From positions 558,001 through 622,000 of the forward strand of contig CAWELH010000004.1 in NCBI GenBank assembly GCA_963809925.1: a stretch of DNA of 64,000 bases. The letters are read 5' to 3'. Made by a program: the position numbers and the translations under genes. This DNA is from DASQZK01 sp963809925 (GTDB lineage: Bacteria > Bacteroidota > Bacteroidia > Bacteroidales > GCA-2748055). The notes under the pieces are model-generated. The model saw only the letters and a program-made list of their open reading frames with translations. It had not been told where the DNA came from and did no database searches. How positions within the stretch are numbered: the stretch's first letter is position 1; every line of letters begins with the position of its first letter. Below, piece after piece: positions 18,983-27,772 of the stretch.

Positions 18983-19705
18983 ATGCTTAAGACCCTTCTA
19001 GTTATCCTGCTTTCAGGATTAGCTCTTGTTACGTATACACAGGATACGGAATCCGATTCCATTAATGACCAGCTGGTAAGCGACATTGAATATTCAGATC
19101 TTGGATTTTTATGGCAGGGCAGCCCTTCCCAGGATTCAAGACTCGGGTATATCGGTGAACATTATCAGCGGTTACAGATACATTTTTTGTCGGTGATCAA
19201 AAATTATGACAATCCATTTGAATATTTTCTATACGGAAAGTCCAGGGTAAAAGACAATATATGTCAGTTCCAGGGATCTCTTGTTATTAATGAGGTGGGA
19301 GTGATACCCGATGAGGATCATCCCGAGCTACTTCGTGGCTATGCTGCTGGTGACTATGTCATCTTTGAGGATCAGGTATGTTTCCATTCCGGTGTTTTCA
19401 GAGGTAGTTTTGTGTCTACTTTTTATGTTGATGAGGAGGGCACATTTCATTATGATGACATTTATGAAAATGCACCGGCTTTTACCAACAATGAATTTAC
19501 CGGTGACTTCCAGGAATATTATTCAGATACCATACTTGTCAGCAACTGGGGAGATCATCGTATTCCTGATTCCGCGGATCTTGATACCGGTCTCGACGAA
19601 TTTTACCCGGCATATAAATACCAGAGCTTCGGTTGGAAGGACTATCTGGACGATCAGAAAAGGGTTAAGACAGGGGGAGAACCTGAGGAATGGTGGAATG
19701 AATGA
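18983..19705 (+). CDS. Secreted protein of unknown function
   Basis: A 240-residue protein with a signal peptide (LLVILLSGLALVTYT, cleavage near residue 20). The mature part is acidic and rich in aromatic residues, with a Trp-rich end (PEEWWNE), and has features of a conserved region (LGYIGEHYQRLQIHFLSVIK). I cannot assign a family. The TTTTATTTTG stretch just upstream is a near-match to the -7 promoter box. Confidence 0.65.
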   Translation: MLKTLLVILLSGLALVTYTQDTESDSINDQLVSDIEYSDLGFLWQGSPSQDSRLGYIGEHYQRLQIHFLSVIKNYDNPFEYFLYGKSRVKDNICQFQGSLVINEVGVIPDEDHPELLRGYAAGDYVIFEDQVCFHSGVFRGSFVSTFYVDEEGTFHYDDIYENAPAFTNNEFTGDFQEYYSDTILVSNWGDHRIPDSADLDTGLDEFYPAYKYQSFGWKDYLDDQKRVKTGGEPEEWWNE

Positions 19706-19779
19706 GGGGAGGTGAAAGGAGGAAGGCTAAAGGTGAAAAGTGGATTGTAGCAAGTGTCAATAAATAATTTCGGCTTATC

Positions 19780-20469
19780 ATGGATCTTTACGGACAAAAA
19801 AGTAAAAGCATCCCTCAGAAAATCGTGATTCATATACTTGAAGTTGGATTTATACTGATATCGTGGTGGATTTTATTTGGAAATGGAGGAGTCTGGGTTG
19901 AAAGACATCTACATATACAAAATTCGGAAGTGTTCCCGGAACGCCGTATCATCCTTTTTTCATTCAATGTTATCATTTTTCTCCGCCTCGCATATACGAT
20001 GTTCTTCCTCGTGAAACGAAAAATCCCCTGGGAAGAAAGCATCAGTGTACCTGTCGCATTTGCGCTATACTATGTCGGGTTCTCCTTGTTTGTCATGCCC
20101 GAGGCGCTGCCAGTAGGGCCTATCGCTTATATTGCCATTGGTTTGTTTTTCATTGGCTGCCTGCTAAACACAGGCGGTGAAATACTGCGCGATCGTTGGA
20201 AAAAAAGGCCGGAAAATAAAGGAATATTATACACCGGGGGATTCTTCGGATATTCGAGGCATATCAATTACTTTGGTGATATACTATGGGTCAGTGCTTT
20301 TGCTCTTCTGACCAGGAACTGGTATTCCGTTTCGATCGTGGTATTCCTTTTCTGCTTTTTTGCCTTTTACAATGCGCCGATGCTTGATGATCATCTCAAA
20401 AAGAAGTATGGAGAAGATTATGAGAAGTATGCTGAAAAAACGAAAATGCTGGTGCCGTTTATTTATTGA
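19780..20469 (+). CDS. Integral-membrane methyltransferase-like protein (ICMT/DUF1295 type)
   Basis: A 229-residue membrane protein with five or six hydrophobic segments. The C-terminal part GGFFGYSRHINYFGDILW and DDHLKKKYGEDYEKYAEKT matches the SAM-binding end of isoprenylcysteine/phospholipid methyltransferase-like and DUF1295 proteins (R/H-x-P/I-N-Y-x-G ... E...Y-x-x-Y). It may methylate a lipid or isoprenoid, or reduce a steroid-like substrate as in some relatives; the substrate is unknown. Confidence 0.72.
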   Translation: MDLYGQKSKSIPQKIVIHILEVGFILISWWILFGNGGVWVERHLHIQNSEVFPERRIILFSFNVIIFLRLAYTMFFLVKRKIPWEESISVPVAFALYYVGFSLFVMPEALPVGPIAYIAIGLFFIGCLLNTGGEILRDRWKKRPENKGILYTGGFFGYSRHINYFGDILWVSAFALLTRNWYSVSIVVFLFCFFAFYNAPMLDDHLKKKYGEDYEKYAEKTKMLVPFIY

Positions 20470-20515
20470 TCTATTAAAATTTTCCGGCTCATTTAACCTC
20501 AGAAAAAAGTTGAAA

Positions 20516-21260
20516 ATGAAGCCACTTAAAATAGTTGGTTTAATCATTGCCCTTATGGGAATGGGCATTTCTGCCTCCCGTGCACAGAAAAATTTTACCT
20601 ACCGCGGATATCTTGGCTGGCTTGCCGATTTTAGCCGAAGTGCGGTGTACGAGGATTGGCCATCTGTGACATTGGACTCCGCCGTGATCGCAGATTATGT
20701 GGAAACGCTGGATTTTTTACAGCGCTCCGGAATGAATTCCATAACACCATGGGGATTTTTTACAAACAATAACTGGAATCCGGAAGTCGAAAACACTATT
20801 TCTCCGGAAAGGAAAGCCGTCGTTGAAAAATTGATTGAATATGCGCATCAACGGGGTATCAGGGTGATGTGTGGGATGGGAGTGTACAGTTGGGGTTTTG
20901 GAGAGATTATTCGACAAAATCCGGAGATCGCCTGCCCTTGCAATCCGGAAGTAATGGATTTTCAAAACCGCGGAGGATGCTTTCTTTGAGAATATACCAC
21001 CCTTGAATGCTCACCAGCAATACAGCCAGGTCATTCTTCTTATGAACCGCAGAAATAAGACTTCCTCTCTTGAGTACTTTAGTCGTATGGATTCATCGCA
21101 TAAGAACAAGTATATCCTCACCTTAAAAGGTATTGAAAAATCCCTTATGGATCTCGAAGGTAAAATAAAGAACAAAAAGGAGTTCGGGCTCCTGTCTTCA
21201 TCGGTAAAAAATATGATATCGGCGCTCAGTGTATCAGTCGAAGATAATCTCAAACCATAG
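20516..21260 (+). pseudogene. Glycosidase-like gene with a large internal deletion
   Basis: From 20516 the frame encodes a signal peptide and the start of a secreted TIM-barrel enzyme (YVETLDFLQRSGMNSITPWGFF, then HQRGIRVMCGMGVYSWGFG, up to NPEVMD) but stops at 20989. In another frame, from about 20961, a plausible C-terminal segment begins (TAEDAFFENIPPLNAHQQYS) and continues to the stop at 21260. The simplest reading is one gene that lost most of its middle, with the join near 20955-20965 and out of frame. The parent family is uncertain. Confidence 0.55.
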
Positions 21261-21501
21261 AATTACAGTTATTTGACGGTAACTTTAGATTACGGCATTG
21301 TATAAATTATCCAGGTATTTATTTTACCATATAAGCCCTTGACCGATATTCGCAAAAGTGAAATAAAGGGAAGGTGTTCTATGAACCTCAAAATCAATTT
21401 TCTGTTTATACTTAAATTGAAACATCAGCCGGAAATACTTTTAATAACAGTGGTATTTTAAGATCTTAACAACGTGTTTAATCCAAATCTTTGATGAAAA
21501 A

Positions 21502-21876
21502 ATGAGACCACCCTGTAAAGACGTAGAGGATTACATCCAGAGCTTTCCTGAAGGCGTACAGGTACTGCTTCAGCAGGTGAGAAAAACGGTGAAGGAAGCA
21601 GCTCCGGAAGCCGAGGAAGGGATCAGTTACGGAATGCCTGCCTATAAAACCAACGGGAAACCACTTGTTTACTTTTCGGCCTATAAACAGCACATCGGTT
21701 TTTACGCCACACCCCATGGTCATGAGGAATTTGCAGCTGAATTGTCAAAATATAAACAAGGAAAAGGTTCAGTCCAGTTTCCTCTGGATAAGCCCATTCC
21801 GTTTGATCTCATCAGGCGCATTACGAAATTCAGGGTATATGAGAACGATGAGAAGGCAAGAAAGGGGAAGCGCTAA
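21502..21876 (+). CDS. DUF1801 (YdhG-like) protein
   Basis: A 124-residue DUF1801 domain: DVEDYIQSFPEGVQVLLQQVRKTV, then EEGISYGMPAYKTNGKPLVYFSAYKQHIGFY, and KGSVQFPLDKPIPFDLI. This fold is related to YdhG/frataxin-like putative iron chaperones, but the activity is not established. Stand-alone gene. Confidence 0.88.
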   Translation: MRPPCKDVEDYIQSFPEGVQVLLQQVRKTVKEAAPEAEEGISYGMPAYKTNGKPLVYFSAYKQHIGFYATPHGHEEFAAELSKYKQGKGSVQFPLDKPIPFDLIRRITKFRVYENDEKARKGKR

Positions 21877-21990
21877 TGTGAATCTGAAAATTTCCCATTA
21901 AGGATTGAAAAACGCAAAATTGGATCCGACACTGGTACGCTGCATCTGATAAGCTTCATTCTGACATGTAATTACAAAAATTTAATATCC

Positions 21991-22470
21991 ATGGAACACC
22001 ATATTGAAAACATAGGTATAAAGTTTCTCGTCGGTAAGCATATGACTATGTCTTTTGCCCATAATACCACCGGCGAGCTCTGGCGCAGTTTCATGCCTCA
22101 CAGGGGCGATATTCCCAACCTGGTTGGTACCGATCTTTATTCTTTACAGGTATACCGTCCCGGCTTCTTTATTCAGTTTAACCCGAAAGACACCTTCGAA
22201 AAATGGGCGCTGGCTGAGGTAAGTGCTTTTGGAGACGTACCGGAAGACATGGAAAAATTTACGCTTGTGGGAGGCATGTACGCCGTCTTTGTGTATAAAG
22301 GAAATCCGAAGACTGCTGCACCGATATTTCAGTATATACTCGGGGAATGGCTTCCGGAATCGCCATATGTTCTGGATAACAGGCCGCATTTTGAGATACT
22401 TGGTCCGAAATACATCAATGACGATCCTTTATCGGAAGAAGAGTTATGGATACCTGTCGTTTATCCCTGA
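21991..22470 (+). CDS. GyrI-like small-molecule-binding protein
   Basis: A 159-residue GyrI-like/AraC effector-binding domain (MSFAHNTTGELWRSFMPHRGDI, then WALAEVSAFGDVPEDMEKFTLVGGMYAVFVYKG, and PHFEILGPKYINDDPLSEEELWIPV). Stand-alone members bind or hydrolyse small hydrophobic compounds; some inhibit gyrase. No DNA-binding part is present, so it is not a regulator by itself. Confidence 0.85.
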   Translation: MEHHIENIGIKFLVGKHMTMSFAHNTTGELWRSFMPHRGDIPNLVGTDLYSLQVYRPGFFIQFNPKDTFEKWALAEVSAFGDVPEDMEKFTLVGGMYAVFVYKGNPKTAAPIFQYILGEWLPESPYVLDNRPHFEILGPKYINDDPLSEEELWIPVVYP

Positions 22471-22522
22471 GCATCATTTTATCCCCGAACAATCCTGTGG
22501 TTGAGTATGTATAATCTTCCAT

Positions 22523-23215
22523 ATGGAAAACCTGCATACAATTGGGGTCACTTCACTGATTTTGGCCGGAGTAAGTTCGTTGGTGATCATCGTTGATATC
22601 CTTTCAGGTCACAGGCAGCATATGATGATCATGAATTTTGTTTATCCCTTAACAGCGCTGTACGCTGGCCCCCTTGTTCTCCCGGTGTATTTTACCCTTG
22701 GACGAAAATCCACAGCAAAGACGATGAGAGCGGCGAAAAGCCACAACCATTCGTCACATTCGGGGCAAAAACCATTCTGGCAGAGTGTCGTTATCGGTGC
22801 TTTACATTGCGGGAGCGGTTGTACACTCGGAGATATCCTCGCCGAAATCCTGCTCTTGATAATCCCTTTTTCATTATTTGGCATGAATATGTACGGGGCA
22901 TGGGTGGTTGATTTTATCTTTGCCTTTGCTATCGGGATACTGTTTCAGTATTATTCCATAAAGCCAATGCGTGACTTATCACCTTGGGAAGCACTTAAGG
23001 CAGCGGTGAAAGCCGATACGTTTTCACTGCTCTTTTGGCAAATTGGAATGTATGGAGGGATGGCCATTGCCACCTTCCTTATTTTTCACCACGAATTGAC
23101 AGCCAATCAACCCGTATTCTGGTTCGTGATGCAGATCGCGATGATTTGCGGCTTCATAACTTCATACCCTGTGAACTGGTGGTTGTTGAAAAAGAACATC
23201 AAAGAAGTGATGTAG
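22523..23215 (+). CDS. DUF4396 integral membrane protein
   Basis: A 230-residue protein with about six membrane helices and the DUF4396 signature HCGSGCTLGDILAE near residues 94-107, plus ALKAADT-like (ALKAAVKADTFSLLFWQIGMYGGM). The paired Cys in the signature may bind metal. Function unknown; relatives often carry metal-related domains. It follows the GyrI-like gene by 52 bases and could share its transcript. Confidence 0.88.
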   Translation: MENLHTIGVTSLILAGVSSLVIIVDILSGHRQHMMIMNFVYPLTALYAGPLVLPVYFTLGRKSTAKTMRAAKSHNHSSHSGQKPFWQSVVIGALHCGSGCTLGDILAEILLLIIPFSLFGMNMYGAWVVDFIFAFAIGILFQYYSIKPMRDLSPWEALKAAVKADTFSLLFWQIGMYGGMAIATFLIFHHELTANQPVFWFVMQIAMICGFITSYPVNWWLLKKNIKEVM

Positions 23216-23339
23216 GGAGTATAGGTAACGCCTCCTAATGCCTGTCTCTTTATAAATGAATAGTGATTAAGCATCCTTTCCAATACAGCACCTGAAGATA
23301 TTTTGCGCCATCGGGAAATAAAAAAGAAACTTTTTCAGG

Positions 23340-23375
23340 TATTGTTATTGCAATAACAATAAATTCTTACCTTTG
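23340..23375 (+). promoter_or_regulatory. Promoter with overlapping perfect 22-bp palindrome
   Basis: Bases 23340-23361 are a perfect palindrome (TATTGTTATTG followed by its complement). Its second TTG (23348-23350) is placed 17 bases before TACCTTTG at 23368-23375, a full TAnnTTTG -7 box. A protein bound to the palindrome would cover the -33 region, so it looks like a repressor site for the regulator-TonB receptor operon. The factor is unknown; the dyad does not match the Fur, Rex or FNR consensus. Confidence 0.72.
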
Positions 23376-23462
23376 TCCGGTAATTCAATCCAATCTGAGA
23401 AGTAGTATGTTCTGCTTCAAGGAACCTGAAGTAACCTATACCTGATCCAAAAGTTTGATCTT

Positions 23463-23717
23463 ATGGAAAAGAGAATCGGAAGTGCACTGATCATGATCGA
23501 GGATTTATCGGTTGTCCCCGATCTGAACCAACTCCTTACCCGGCATTCGGCAATAATCATTGGCAGGCAGGGTATACCACTCCGCGATAAACAGATCAGT
23601 ATTATTTCACTTGTCCTTGAGGGAACCACAGATGAGATTGGCGCTCTGACCGGCCAGATTGGCCGCATCAGGGGTGTTCAGGTAAAATCTGTACTAACCA
23701 AAAACAAGGATCTTTAG
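23463..23717 (+). CDS. TM1266-family [FeFe]-hydrogenase-system regulator
   Basis: An 84-residue protein matching the TM1266 family (TIGR03959-like): LNQLLTRHSAIIIGRQGIPLRDKQISII, then IGALTGQIGRIRGVQVKSV. The fold is ACT/NikR-C-like, and the genes normally lie near hydrogenase maturation genes hydEFG. The molecular function has not been shown. Here it is two bases ahead of a TonB receptor, under a palindrome-covered promoter, rather than with hyd genes, which hints at metal supply for hydrogenase or at metal sensing. Confidence 0.88.
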   Translation: MEKRIGSALIMIEDLSVVPDLNQLLTRHSAIIIGRQGIPLRDKQISIISLVLEGTTDEIGALTGQIGRIRGVQVKSVLTKNKDL

Positions 23718-23718
23718 C

Positions 23719-26082
23719 ATGAAAAGTATTTGTCTGTTTATTTTATCATTACTGATATTTTCGTCATCTTTTGCCCAGATCAGCGGTAAGGTGACTGATA
23801 GTACTACGGGTGAAGCACTGAGCAGCGCTCATGTTTTGTTATACCAGATACCTGGATCGGTACCGGTTGACCAGTGTATTACCGGAAGGACAGGGGAATT
23901 CATTTTTTCCGGCAGGTATGGCAGCAGTGTCGACATTGTTGTTTCCTATGTTGGATACAAAGTATATCATTCCCGTATTCTGGATACTTCACTACCAGAA
24001 TATTTGGACATTCGTCTTCAGCAAACTGAAGTGCCGGTGGGAGAGGTGACCGTTTCAGCAACGAGGATAGAACAATCGCAACGCGAACTAACCATACCAA
24101 TGAGTGTGGTAACAGAGAAAGAAATTGACCGGATCGCCGGTTTTACTCTTCCGGAGATGTTGCAGAATGAAGCCGGTATCAACCTCGCACGCGATGGCAT
24201 CTGGGCGACAAGTATTAATATCCGGGGACTTTCCGAACAGAGAGTTGTTACACTGGTAGATGGTAACCGGATTGAAACAGCTACGGATATTGCCGCCGGC
24301 CAGGCAATGATCGATGTGAACGACGTCTCCAGAATTGAAGTGATTAAGGGTGCGGCTTCATCATTATATGGAACCGGGGCACTTGGAGGTGTGGTGAATA
24401 TCATAACAAAAGACGGTCATTATCATGACGGTTTTTATACTGAAGGTAATGTTTCCGGAATGTACCAAAGTGTCAACAACATGTTTGCCGAACATTCGGC
24501 ATTGCTTCTGGGAAGTAAAAAGTGGCATTTGCGCCTTAGTGCGACAAACCGGAATGCCGATGATGCCATGACTCCGGAAGGTGAGCTTCAGAACAGCCAG
24601 TTCAGGGATAAAAACTTATCCGCCAGGCTGGCAGTGAAACCTTTTGTCAATCATGAACTGAAACTGAACTATCAGCGCTTTGATGCAAGGGACGTGGGGA
24701 TTCCAGGTGGAGCGCTATTTCCGGAACAGGCGACAGCCACCTACCCGAAGGAACTTCGGGACATGTTCAGCGCCACGTACAAGATTAGTATGAGGAACAA
24801 AGTTTTCAGGAATATTGAAATGAAGTATTTTCATCAATATATTGAGAGAGACGTCCTCCTAAAACCTTCACCTGCAGCCACCATCACACCTTCCGGCTTT
24901 CATACCACCGATGGGCTTCAGTTCCAAACATCCCTTATACCGGCCAAAGGACATTCCGTTATTGCGGGCATCGACCTCTGGCAGCGTCGTCTGAAAACGG
25001 AGAGGGTGAAGGATGTTTATCAGCCTGTTTCTGGATTTCCCGACAGCCTTATGCATGTGGTCAGAGGTGAAGTGCCGATACCTGCATCAAAATTTGCCAG
25101 CGGCGGTCTCTTTATTCAGGATGAATACAAGGCATTTGATAACAGGTTGAAGATTTCCGTTGGAGGAAGATTTGATCTGATAAATGTTAAAAATGAACAG
25201 GCTGTCGATCCTGTTTATGTGATCGTAAATGAGCATTCCCAGATTCCTGTAAAAAACCAGCGCATAACATTTTCACAAAACAATGTAAACAACGCCAGCT
25301 GGAGTGCAAATCTAGGACTTCTCTTTCATGCAACTCCCGACATGGATTTTACCGGTTCCTTTTCAAGAGCTTTCCGGTCTCCATCTATTGAAGAGCGGTA
25401 TAAGTACATCGACCTGGCAGCCATAGGAAAAGTTGAGATTGGAGATCCTGAGTTGAAACCTGAAGATGGCTATTTTGGTGACCTGGGCATAAAAATTTGG
25501 AAAGACCGTTTTCAATTTTCAGTAAATGGTTTTGTCAATTCCATGACCAATCTCATTGTCGCGGTTCCGGGCACTGCCATATACAATTATACCGATGATG
25601 ATGGAAAGCAGGACACCGTTGCGGCGCTTATAAATTCGAATGTCAATAAGGCATTACTTTATGGATATGATATGAATCTCAATATTACTCTCTGGCACGG
25701 TTTCGTAGCTTTTGCATCATCGGGATTTGTAAGAGGTATCGATCAGTCGGGTGAGGAAAAGAATCTTCCCCTCATCCCTCCACTCAGTGGACGACTTGGT
25801 GTCAGGGTTCACCATCCGGTTTTTAGTGCGGAAGTCGCATGCATGCTTACAGCTCCCCAGGGAAAGATCGTAGAAGGTGAAACGGCAACCGGAGGCTTTG
25901 CTATCTATGATCTTAGTATTTACAGCAAGCCGGTGAATCTGGGATTCGCAGCCCTTAACCTGTATGCCGGCATTGAAAATATCTTTAACCGCGCATACAT
26001 CAATTTTCTTTCCTCCAATCGCGGATTAATCAGATATGAACCGGGGCGGAACATCTATCTCAGAGTAAACATGGCCTTTTAA
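23719..26082 (+). CDS. TonB-dependent outer-membrane receptor
   Basis: A 787-residue receptor. A signal peptide (to about residue 19, SSSFAQ) is followed by a carboxypeptidase-regulatory-like domain (ISGKVTDSTTGEALSSAHVLLYQ), a plug (EVTVSATRIEQSQRE to RIEVIKGAASSLYGTGALGGVVNIITK) and a 22-strand barrel ending in LRVNMAF. The plug and barrel resemble siderophore, haem or cobalamin receptors more than SusC. No SusD-like partner is present. It is co-transcribed with the TM1266-type gene, so a metal or metal complex is the likely cargo (inference). Confidence 0.93.
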   Translation: MKSICLFILSLLIFSSSFAQISGKVTDSTTGEALSSAHVLLYQIPGSVPVDQCITGRTGEFIFSGRYGSSVDIVVSYVGYKVYHSRILDTSLPEYLDIRLQQTEVPVGEVTVSATRIEQSQRELTIPMSVVTEKEIDRIAGFTLPEMLQNEAGINLARDGIWATSINIRGLSEQRVVTLVDGNRIETATDIAAGQAMIDVNDVSRIEVIKGAASSLYGTGALGGVVNIITKDGHYHDGFYTEGNVSGMYQSVNNMFAEHSALLLGSKKWHLRLSATNRNADDAMTPEGELQNSQFRDKNLSARLAVKPFVNHELKLNYQRFDARDVGIPGGALFPEQATATYPKELRDMFSATYKISMRNKVFRNIEMKYFHQYIERDVLLKPSPAATITPSGFHTTDGLQFQTSLIPAKGHSVIAGIDLWQRRLKTERVKDVYQPVSGFPDSLMHVVRGEVPIPASKFASGGLFIQDEYKAFDNRLKISVGGRFDLINVKNEQAVDPVYVIVNEHSQIPVKNQRITFSQNNVNNASWSANLGLLFHATPDMDFTGSFSRAFRSPSIEERYKYIDLAAIGKVEIGDPELKPEDGYFGDLGIKIWKDRFQFSVNGFVNSMTNLIVAVPGTAIYNYTDDDGKQDTVAALINSNVNKALLYGYDMNLNITLWHGFVAFASSGFVRGIDQSGEEKNLPLIPPLSGRLGVRVHHPVFSAEVACMLTAPQGKIVEGETATGGFAIYDLSIYSKPVNLGFAALNLYAGIENIFNRAYINFLSSNRGLIRYEPGRNIYLRVNMAF

Positions 26083-26092
26083 ATGGCTATAA

Positions 26093-26130
26093 TGTATAAA
26101 AGTTACACAGATCTGTGTAACTTTTATACA
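26093..26130. terminator. Bidirectional terminator, 19-bp perfect inverted repeat
   Basis: A 38-base perfect inverted repeat, starting TGTATAAAAGTTACACAGA and continuing with its complement, lies between the convergent TonB receptor and metY genes. T-rich sequence follows on the plus strand and A-rich sequence precedes it, so it can terminate from both sides. Its length and perfection are unusual for a plain terminator. Confidence 0.75.
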
Positions 26131-26214
26131 ATTTTAATATATCCTGGCGTATATTGATGAAAAATCCGGAAAAAAAGAGAGCTTTTCAATCAATGTAATA
26201 ATCTGTTCAAATAA

Positions 26215-27540
26215 TTATGCATGAGCCTTTTCAGACTTGCTTTTAACCTTACTGTAAGCTTCCGTCAGGTCAAATTTCAGGTCATCCAGATGTTCCAGTC
26301 CGACAGAAAGTCTGAGAGCGTCGGGTTCAACACCGGTTGCCAGCTGTTCATCGGTTGAAAGCTGCTCATGGGTTGTACTTGCCGGATGGATGATAAGAGT
26401 TCGTGCATCACCCACATTTGCAAGATGAGATATGAGGTTTACATTATTGACCAGATTAATGGCTGCTTCCTTTCCACCTTTTACATTGAAGGTCAGAACG
26501 CCGCCAAAACCATTTTTCAGGTATTTTTTAGCCAGTTTGTGATATGGATTATCTTCCAGTCCGGGATAGTTGACTTTTGTTACCCAGTCCTGCTCTCTCA
26601 GCCATTTTGCCAGTGCGAGGGTGTTGTCGACATGTCGTTGAGCTCTTAGTGACAGGGTTTCAATGCCTTGAATCAGTAGGAATGCATTGAAAGGGCTCAG
26701 GGCGTTGCCATAGTCGCGGAGGCCTTCAACTCTTGCTCTGATTGCAAAAGCGATATTGCCAAAGGGGCCGTTTTCACCAAAGACGTCCCAGAATACCAAC
26801 CCGTGATATCCTTCGGAAGGTTCAGTAAACTGCGGGAATTTCCCGTTTGCCCAGTTAAAGTTGCCCCCGTCAATAATCACACCGCCAATACTGTTGCCGT
26901 GACCGCCGATCCATTTTGTGGCCGATTCCACGATGATGTTGGCACCATGCTCCAGCGGACGACAGATATAGCCACCTGCACCAAAGGTGTTGTCAACCAC
27001 AAGCGGGATGCCGTGTTTACGCGCAATGGCAGCCAGTGCATCAAAATCGGGAATATTGAACTTGGGATTGCCGATGGTCTCAACATAAATAGCCTTTGTT
27101 CTACCATCGATCTTCTTTTCATAATCGGCCGGATCATCGCCGCTCACGAAGCGGGCTTCGATTCCAAGTCTCTTAAACTGGACTTTAAATTGGTTATAAG
27201 TCCCGCCATACAGATAGGAAGTGGATACAAGGTTATCGCCGTTCCCAAGAATATTGGTGAGGGCGAGAAATTGTGCCGACTGACCGCTTGAGGTGGCAAG
27301 TGCGGCCACGCCACCTTCGAGGGCTGCCATTCTTTTTTCAAAAACATCGGTGGTCGGATTCATGATCCTCGTATAGATGTTTCCGAATTTTTTCAGTGCG
27401 AAGAGATCCGCTGCATGATCCGTATCGTTAAACGTGTAGGAAGTAGTCTGGTAAATGGGGACAGCCCGAGAATTTGTAGCAGGATCCGGATCATAGCCGG
27501 CATGCAGCTGCAAGGTGTCAAAATGATAGGAATTGCTCAT
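26215..27540 (-). CDS. metY: O-acetylhomoserine sulfhydrylase
   Basis: A 441-residue Cys/Met-metabolism PLP enzyme of the MetY type. It makes homocysteine from O-acetylhomoserine and sulfide (or the corresponding reaction with cysteine). Landmarks are HAGYDPDPATNSRAVPIYQTTSY, YTRIMNPTTDVFEKRMAALEGG, and the PLP lysine in VESATKWIGGHGN. Expression is very likely governed by the SAM-I riboswitch at 27773-27883 and by the intervening small ORF and hairpins, which fits repression when methionine supply is ample. Confidence 0.96.
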   Translation of the reverse strand: MSNSYHFDTLQLHAGYDPDPATNSRAVPIYQTTSYTFNDTDHAADLFALKKFGNIYTRIMNPTTDVFEKRMAALEGGVAALATSSGQSAQFLALTNILGNGDNLVSTSYLYGGTYNQFKVQFKRLGIEARFVSGDDPADYEKKIDGRTKAIYVETIGNPKFNIPDFDALAAIARKHGIPLVVDNTFGAGGYICRPLEHGANIIVESATKWIGGHGNSIGGVIIDGGNFNWANGKFPQFTEPSEGYHGLVFWDVFGENGPFGNIAFAIRARVEGLRDYGNALSPFNAFLLIQGIETLSLRAQRHVDNTLALAKWLREQDWVTKVNYPGLEDNPYHKLAKKYLKNGFGGVLTFNVKGGKEAAINLVNNVNLISHLANVGDARTLIIHPASTTHEQLSTDEQLATGVEPDALRLSVGLEHLDDLKFDLTEAYSKVKSKSEKAHA

Positions 27541-27597
27541 GATTATATGTATTTATGGTTAATATTTGTAGTATTCATTGTGGAATATTCAGAATAA

Positions 27598-27622
27598 ACC
27601 GGGTCCCGGTGGGTTCCCGGGA
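27598..27622 (-). promoter_or_regulatory. Overlapping alternative hairpins before metY
   Basis: On the minus strand, TCCCGG pairs with CCGGGA (27622-27604), and ACCGG pairs with CCGGT across a GAC loop (27610-27598). The second hairpin is followed by TTTATT. They share bases, so only one can form. This is the layout of an attenuator, 29 bases downstream of the stop of the small ORF and about 58 bases before metY. Confidence 0.45.
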
Positions 27623-27650
27623 TCAGTCATAACAGAATTACAGGGAATGT

Positions 27651-27764
27651 TCAGGGGCGCATGAAAAATATGCAATGATGCATCATACAAACATAGGAGA
27701 ATGCATGATAGTTGTATTTTTCAGGATTTTTTCCCTTGCCGGGATGAGTTGCTGTATTTTTCAT
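27651..27764 (-). CDS. Short Met/Cys/His-rich ORF between riboswitch and metY
   Basis: A 37-codon ORF on the minus strand, starting MKNTATHPGKGKNPEKYN and ending with CMMHHCIFFMRP. The start codon is eight bases past the 3' strand of the riboswitch P1 stem. The late cluster holds three Met, two Cys and two His codons within 12 codons, as in amino-acid leader peptides. It could report Met/Cys-tRNA charging through the hairpins downstream, or encode a small functional peptide. There is no protein-family evidence. Confidence 0.5.
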   Translation of the reverse strand: MKNTATHPGKGKNPEKYNYHAFSYVCMMHHCIFFMRP

Positions 27765-27772
27765 GCTTGTAA

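Noticed and set aside
19311..19715. Overlapping ORF inside the secreted protein gene at 19.0-19.7 kb
   Set aside because: It overlaps a gene with a clear signal peptide in another frame and shows no protein-like features.
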